Positions 60,401 through 64,000 of a stretch of DNA of 64,000 bases are shown here, piece after piece. A program made the translations under genes and the position numbers. Source of the DNA: Euptelea pleiosperma (lineage: Eukaryota > Streptophyta > Magnoliopsida > Ranunculales > Eupteleaceae); contig CM068552.1 in the NCBI GenBank assembly GCA_035048495.1, positions 27,902,154 through 27,966,153 on the forward strand. Direction: 5' to 3'. How positions within the stretch are numbered: the first letter of the stretch is position 1; each line of letters begins with the position of its first letter. The notes under the pieces were generated by a model that was not told where the DNA came from, did no database searches, and was given only the letters and a program-made list of their open reading frames with translations.

Positions 60401-61502
60401 TGCATCCGCTTTATCTGAGAGTGAACGTAAGAAACTTCTCGAGCTGCTCAACGAGCACAAATCTGCGATAGGTTGGACTATAGATGATATTCGAGGCATA
60501 GACCCCTCGGTGTGCCAACATCACATCTATCTCGAGGATGAATCCAAAACCTCGCGAGAACACCAGAGGAGGTTGAACCCCGTCTTGAAGGATGTAGTCC
60601 GGGATGAGGTCCTTAAACTGTTAGATGCGGGTATCATTTATCCCATCTCCGATAGCAAATGGGTGAGTCCTATTCATGTCGTCCCTAAAAAGGCAGGATT
60701 CACAGTTGTGGAAAATGAGAACAAGGAAATGGTAACCCAGCGCCTGAAGAAAGGGTGGAGAGTCTGCATCGATTACCGACGACTCAACACCAACACTAGG
60801 AAGGACCATTTTCCTTTACCCTTCATAGACCAAATGTTGGAGAGATTAGCAGGTCACTCCTATTACTACTTCCTCGATGGTTACTCAGGGTATAATCAAA
60901 TACCAATCGCCCCTGAGGATCACGAGAAGACAACCTTCACTTGTCCCTTTGGCACTTTTGCCTACAAGCGCATGCCCTTTGGCCTCTGCCATGCACCCGC
61001 GACCTTTCAAAGGTGTATGATTAGCATATTCTCTGACATGGTGGAAAAATTCCTCGAAGTCTTTATGGACGACTTCTCAGTTTTTTGGTCATCCTTTGAT
61101 GACTGTCTGAACCATCTAGGGCTTGTACTTCACCGCTGTCAGGACAAGCGACTTGTCCTCAATTGGGAGAAATGCCACTTCATGGTGAAGAAGGGCATTG
61201 TTCTGGGACATGTCATTTCCCATCAGGGCATTGAGGTCGACAAAGCTAAAATCGATATCATCTCGACCTTGCCCATTCCTAAGTCCGTGCGTGACATCCG
61301 ATCCTTTTTGGGACACGGAGGATTCTATAGGCGATTCATCAAGGACTTCTCTCAAATCGCTCGACCTCTGTCCCATCTTCTGGCTAAAGATAGTCCTTTC
61401 GACTTTAATGCTGACTGTGTCAAGGCATTTGAGCGCCTCAAATCTAAGCTCACTACTGCGCCCATTATCCGCCCCTGGACTGGACTCTACCTTTCGAGGT
61501 AA
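57462..61502 (+). CDS. Athila E1 Gag-protease-RT polyprotein (1346 aa, ends at a frameshift)
   Basis: In order: gag domain (residues about 50-260, with [27 protein letters not shown]), zinc knuckle [14 protein letters not shown] (C326), a Gln/Pro/Tyr-rich linker (about 370-470), a coiled coil of Gln-rich heptads (about 505-545), aspartic protease [13 protein letters not shown] (D741), and RT with [32 protein letters not shown] and FMDD (D1203, D1204), then [12 protein letters not shown]. The Met at 57462 gives the longest frame; Met50 (MAVERPLIE, 57609) is an alternative. A one-base gain near 61480, in the RT-RNase H connection, throws the frame into a stop at 61502. RT itself looks complete. 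Confidence 0.9.
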   Translation: MPHSRMPVWNRPNKHLIRSENHVPTVDPPLNSSPSLSPPASTSSTTFVVMAVERPLIETFAPISANPPTCIILPPTTAVQFEIRPQTIQMLPTFRGLPREDPYSHIREFQHVILLFKNQNLDDDNVRLRVFPFSLKDRASDWLYSLPADSISSWKELVGKFMSKFYPMTWTNQMKQLIQDFRQKSDEKFFEAWDRFQDYLTKCPHHSIDKGNLVHVFYKGLTYESRTMVESMCQGKFLHQTPTDAYKFLGELGENSQHWTTDSEFSRTTSVQRTTKGHDATADTELRSVIQELSKSVSALAVSVQKPTQQSTPVMHVGHESPMESCTLCLQTSHTTEHCPLNEGWSNPLQEEVCAFSTYKPPTQNSYSQSYHPDMRNHPNFSWRPQSTQPQAQPPRQPQSMYPPGFNQPNRQFNQGQYQQNQYPSTQNQQFQQGQYSGQQSTFQNQQRVPQNFQNQQIVPTNSSAYNYNAPMSSSRELVPQLPLAAPQQSVPKPGIEDLLAQLITQSMQRLEQQQQQSMLRLEQRLGNLEAEKAKGIFPSQPIANPKGNAKGAVYEIGSQSQSQNENCQGEVQAVTTLRSGKTVDMGVQPPPVPSPAPITHTEETSTNPTSASSNSAPTSDIPVQKSKAKDKSICRVKPPFSDRLVQDKRDQQFSEILDVFKDVQINIPFLSAIKQIPSYAKFLKDLCTVKRRTHVPKAAFLAEKATAFIQRNSVIKHKDPGSPTVQCEIGDNFSCTALLDLGASVNLIPFSVYQQLGLKDMKPTNVTLKLADQSIKIPRGIIEDVLVKVADFYYLVDFIILDTEPCQDNHIPVILGRPFLATANAHIGCRDGNMSIAFENLKAEVNIFRLMQQDADRDVADEMCAVESLIPDSTEDILKQFLEHFGADFATESAISDLNDLLETAPLIEIPAPLIEFEPLITMAREPILPLPTEVKPLQSVSSVTPISTSSAPILELKPLPTDLSYAYLGPKETYPVIIASALSESERKKLLELLNEHKSAIGWTIDDIRGIDPSVCQHHIYLEDESKTSREHQRRLNPVLKDVVRDEVLKLLDAGIIYPISDSKWVSPIHVVPKKAGFTVVENENKEMVTQRLKKGWRVCIDYRRLNTNTRKDHFPLPFIDQMLERLAGHSYYYFLDGYSGYNQIPIAPEDHEKTTFTCPFGTFAYKRMPFGLCHAPATFQRCMISIFSDMVEKFLEVFMDDFSVFWSSFDDCLNHLGLVLHRCQDKRLVLNWEKCHFMVKKGIVLGHVISHQGIEVDKAKIDIISTLPIPKSVRDIRSFLGHGGFYRRFIKDFSQIARPLSHLLAKDSPFDFNADCVKAFERLKSKLTTAPIIRPWTGLYLSR

Positions 61503-62995
61503 TGTGCGATGCTTCTGACTACGCGTTAGGCGCCGTTCTAGGGCAGAGAGTTGACAAAAGGTCACACGTGATCTACTACGCGAGCAAAACTCTTAACTCT
61601 GCCCAAATGAATTACTCTACCACTGAGAAAGAACTCCTGGCGGTAGTCTTCGCCCTTGATAAATTCCGTCAGTACCTCTTAGCCACTAAGGTGGTTGTGT
61701 ACACTGATCATGCAGCCCTTCGTTATCTCATGTCGAAAAAGGAAACCAAACCTCGATTAATTCGATGGATTCTCTTACTGCAGGAATTCGACATCGAGAT
61801 TAAGGATAAGAAAGGAACTGAGAATGTAGTGGCTGATCACTTGTCTAGACTGACTTTAGAGTCATCCTTCGACACCCAGCCCATCCCTGAAACCTTTCCA
61901 GACGAACAACTGTTCGCCATCTCTGTTAATCCTTGGTATGCTGACATTGTCAACTACCTTGTCACCGAAGAAATGCCTTCACACTGGTCAAAACAGGACA
62001 AAAGCCAATTCCTAGCAAGAGTTAAGTACTACTCTTGGGATGACCCTTATTTGTATAAATACTGTCCTGACCAGATCATTCGTCTCTGTGTCCCTGAGTC
62101 GGACCAACTCAATATCTTGTCCTCGTGTCATGACCAACCTTGTGGTGGTCATTTCAGTACTAAGAAAACTGCAGAAAAAGTTCTGCAATGCGGATTCTAC
62201 TGGCCCACATTATTTAAAGATGCCCATATCTACAGCAAAACTTGTCCTAATTGCCAGCATCTAGGCCGCATCTCCCAGAGGAACATGATGCCCCTAACTC
62301 CCATCCAGGTCGATGAAATATTTGACATTTGGGGCATCGACTTCATGGGCCCCTTTCCAGTTTCCTATGGTTTTGAGTACATTCTCCTTACGGTAGACTA
62401 TGTATCCAAATGGATAGAAGCCATTCCCACCAAGACCAATGACCACAAAGTGGTGGTCAAATTCCTAAAGGAGTTCATCTTCGCCAGATTCGGTGCCCCT
62501 AAGGCCATCATTAGTGATGGGGGCACCCATTTCTGCAATAGGATATTCGAGAAATTAATGAAAAAGTATGGGGTAACCCACAAGGTTGCCCTAGCTTATC
62601 ATCCACAGACTAGTGGTCAAGTAGAGGTTTCTAATCGTCAGATCAAGCAGATCTTGGAGAAGACAGTCAATACCACACGTAAAGACTGGTCTACTCGTCT
62701 CACTGATGCTTTATGGGCATACAGAACCGCCTACAAGACCCCACTCAATATGTCTCCCTATCGTCTCGTCTTTGGGAAACCTTGTCATCTACCGGTAGAG
62801 ATTGAACATCATGCCCTATGGGCCATTAAGAAACTCAACTTCGACCTCGAATCTGCAGGGGAGGAGCGAAAACTTCAAATGAATGAGTTAGAAGAACTCA
62901 TAAATGATGCCTACAACTTGTCCAAGAATTATAAAGCAAAAATGAAGTGGATACATGACAAGAGCATCCTCAGGAAAGAGTTCCATCCAGGATAG
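61502..62995 (+). CDS. Athila E1 RNase H and integrase (after the frameshift)
   Basis: The natural continuation of pol in the next frame; the Met at 61502 belongs to the conserved [16 protein letters not shown]ase H start and is not a real initiator. RNase H residues: CDAS (D), TEKELLAV (E), [10 protein letters not shown] (D), VVADHLSRL (D). Integrase: HHCC zinc region ([14 protein letters not shown] to CPNCQHLG), catalytic segments [18 protein letters not shown] and [12 protein letters not shown], all intact. It ends at TAG 62993-62995 (HPG-stop-KVLLYN), where glutamine is the usual residue. The frame stays open after it. Confidence 0.9.
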   Translation: MCDASDYALGAVLGQRVDKRSHVIYYASKTLNSAQMNYSTTEKELLAVVFALDKFRQYLLATKVVVYTDHAALRYLMSKKETKPRLIRWILLLQEFDIEIKDKKGTENVVADHLSRLTLESSFDTQPIPETFPDEQLFAISVNPWYADIVNYLVTEEMPSHWSKQDKSQFLARVKYYSWDDPYLYKYCPDQIIRLCVPESDQLNILSSCHDQPCGGHFSTKKTAEKVLQCGFYWPTLFKDAHIYSKTCPNCQHLGRISQRNMMPLTPIQVDEIFDIWGIDFMGPFPVSYGFEYILLTVDYVSKWIEAIPTKTNDHKVVVKFLKEFIFARFGAPKAIISDGGTHFCNRIFEKLMKKYGVTHKVALAYHPQTSGQVEVSNRQIKQILEKTVNTTRKDWSTRLTDALWAYRTAYKTPLNMSPYRLVFGKPCHLPVEIEHHALWAIKKLNFDLESAGEERKLQMNELEELINDAYNLSKNYKAKMKWIHDKSILRKEFHPG

Positions 62996-63232
62996 AAGGT
63001 CCTTCTTTATAATTCCCATCTTCATCTCTTCCCTGGGAAATTGAAATCTAGGTGGACCGGTCCTTATACGGTCATAGCAGTCACACCCTTTGGGGCAATC
63101 ACTATTGAGGATCCCAAGGATCACTCCTCCTTTCAGGTCAATGGGCAGCGTCTAAAACAGTTCCATGAACTTGACGTATTGTTCATTCAGACTTTTGAGA
63201 TCGATCTCATCGATCCTGTCTATGTCGACTGA
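62996..63232 (+). CDS. Athila E1 integrase C-terminus (same frame after TAG)
   Basis: It reads on in the frame of 61502-62995 to a stop at 63232. The segments LFPGKLKSRWTGPYTVIAV and GAITIEDPK are the GPF/Y-like integrase C-terminal module of Athila/Tat elements. With the frameshift and TAG, E1 pol carries two disabling changes in the window. No env-like ORF begins before 64000. Confidence 0.8.
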   Translation, partial: KVLLYNSHLHLFPGKLKSRWTGPYTVIAVTPFGAITIEDPKDHSSFQVNGQRLKQFHELDVLFIQTFEIDLIDPVYVD

Positions 63233-64000
63233 TGATCCACTCAGTCTCCTGTGCTCCAACTTGGTTGGGGGTGCCTGTCACCCCCGTTGTGTCTGGCTGA
63301 AGACGTAAAACTTAGCACTTTCGGAAAGGCAATTCCGGTATTCCTAGAGTACATGAGTCTCATGCATTTGTTATTACTGTTATATCTCTGGAAATGCAGG
63401 TACATTCATTCTTCCGATCATCAGGTACCACACACTGTCGAGTTTCTGCCGACTTGGTAACATCCTCCCTGAACCTTTGCATCATCGTCATCGATTTTTC
63501 ATCATTTTATGTCCCGGTCATGAGCACCGAGGACGGTGCTGTATTTTGGTTGGGGGTGGGGTATTTACCAAAACTCATGTCTTCATTTTGATAAAAAAAT
63601 AAAATAAAATAAAATAAAATAAAAAAAAAAAACTTTTTATTTTTGGGGTGATTTCCGATGTTCTCCAAAAGTTTTCTAGAATTTCAAAAAAATGTGTCAA
63701 ATACCCTGACTTTGATTAGCTGAAAACCTCCGTTAAGTCAGTATTGAGGATGTCAATTTTTGTTAGCGTTGAGTCAAGTCAAGCGTGACTACAGCAGGTT
63801 TGAAAACTCAGAAAAACTCAGATTTGGCACAATTGTACACTATCAACATCAGAGTCATCCTAAGTTTTGAAACTCTAGAGATCCTGTGAGAATAATTGTG
63901 GAGACCTAACCCAGTGAACTTTCGAACCTTTAATCATTTCAGAGAGTTATACAATAATCCTGAGTCAATGGATGACTCACTATTCTTCATGCCCGCAATA
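63233..64000 (+). other. E1 3' internal region
   Basis: It matches E2 32200-32900 in order (CTGAAGACGTAAAACTTAGC, GTACATGAGTCTCATGC, GGTTGGGGGTGGG). The ORFs at 63251 and 63394 are conserved only as DNA between E1 and E2, with stops, and are not called genes. Confidence 0.6.
63593..63632. repeat. (AAAAT)n microsatellite and A-run
   Basis: Several AAAAT units run into a poly-A stretch. E2 has a (GA)n tract at the same alignment point (32551). Confidence 0.8.

Larger units (their letters stand above)
53879..64000 (+). mobile_element. Athila-type Ty3 element E1, 3' end outside window
   Basis: It comprises 5' LTR (53879-55762), tRNA-Asp-type primer site, a 1.7-kb leader, gag-pol (57462-63232) and a 3' internal region running off the window. 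RT and integrase text, with [18 protein letters not shown] and [16 protein letters not shown], places it in the Athila lineage. It interrupts E3, with left flank CCATT; the matching right copy should lie beyond the window. Confidence 0.88.

Overview
The window is plant nuclear DNA. It carries plant lineages of both LTR-retrotransposon superfamilies: Ty1/copia elements resembling the Sirevirus group, a Ty3 chromovirus of Tekay/Del type, and a Ty3 Athila element primed by tRNA-Asp. The chromovirus shows CHG-context stop codons. I find no host gene, tRNA, rRNA or other cellular gene. The species cannot be named from the sequence. The picture is a gene-free, probably heterochromatic block built from nested insertions.

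Family labels used here: B = Sirevirus-like copia, gag remnant only, LTR about 1.58 kb with CCAATCGATTGG arrays. C = second Sirevirus-like copia with a gutted pol and an extra gene (ORF2), LTR about 1.6 kb with GGTCGACC palindromes. D = third copia, gag/protease fragments. E = Athila, LTR about 1.9-2.65 kb. F = Tekay-type chromovirus, LTR 2.1 kb. G = hairpin element. H = pol-less chromovirus-like element. I = solo LTR-like insert.

Layout. 1-9121: B1 (+), with insert I (730-4219) in its 5' LTR. 9122-11520: B2 (-), interrupted by B1. 11521-27242: C1 (+), interrupted on its left by B2 and containing hairpin G (14591-15209) and chromovirus F (15244-24102). 27243-28161: B3 LTR (-), interrupted by C1. 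28162-29318 and 36735-37121: the two halves of D gag/protease (-), split by Athila E2 (29319-36729), which contains a B4 LTR scar. 37811-52328: H (-), whose 5' LTR holds C2 (39778-50528, -), whose own 5' LTR holds a solo E LTR (47905-49783). 52523-53878: E3 LTR (-). 53879 to the end: Athila E1 (+), which carries most of a gag-pol and runs off the window. Target-site duplications support G, E2, C2 and I exactly, F with one mismatch, and the solo E LTR weakly.

Function. F and E1 are the coding-competent-looking elements. F has one polyprotein frame broken by two TAG codons. E1 has one frameshift and one TAG. Families B, C and H lack a usable polymerase and would have depended on enzymes in trans. 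The most interesting signals are: the C family, where both copies share RT and integrase deletions yet keep a downstream acidic-tailed gene behind its own LTR-like palindrome-plus-TATA module; hairpin G, which has LTR-type ends and a 5-bp target duplication; the six-level nest at the left; the palindromic CCAAT arrays; and conserved splice-like site pairs inside the E and F LTRs.
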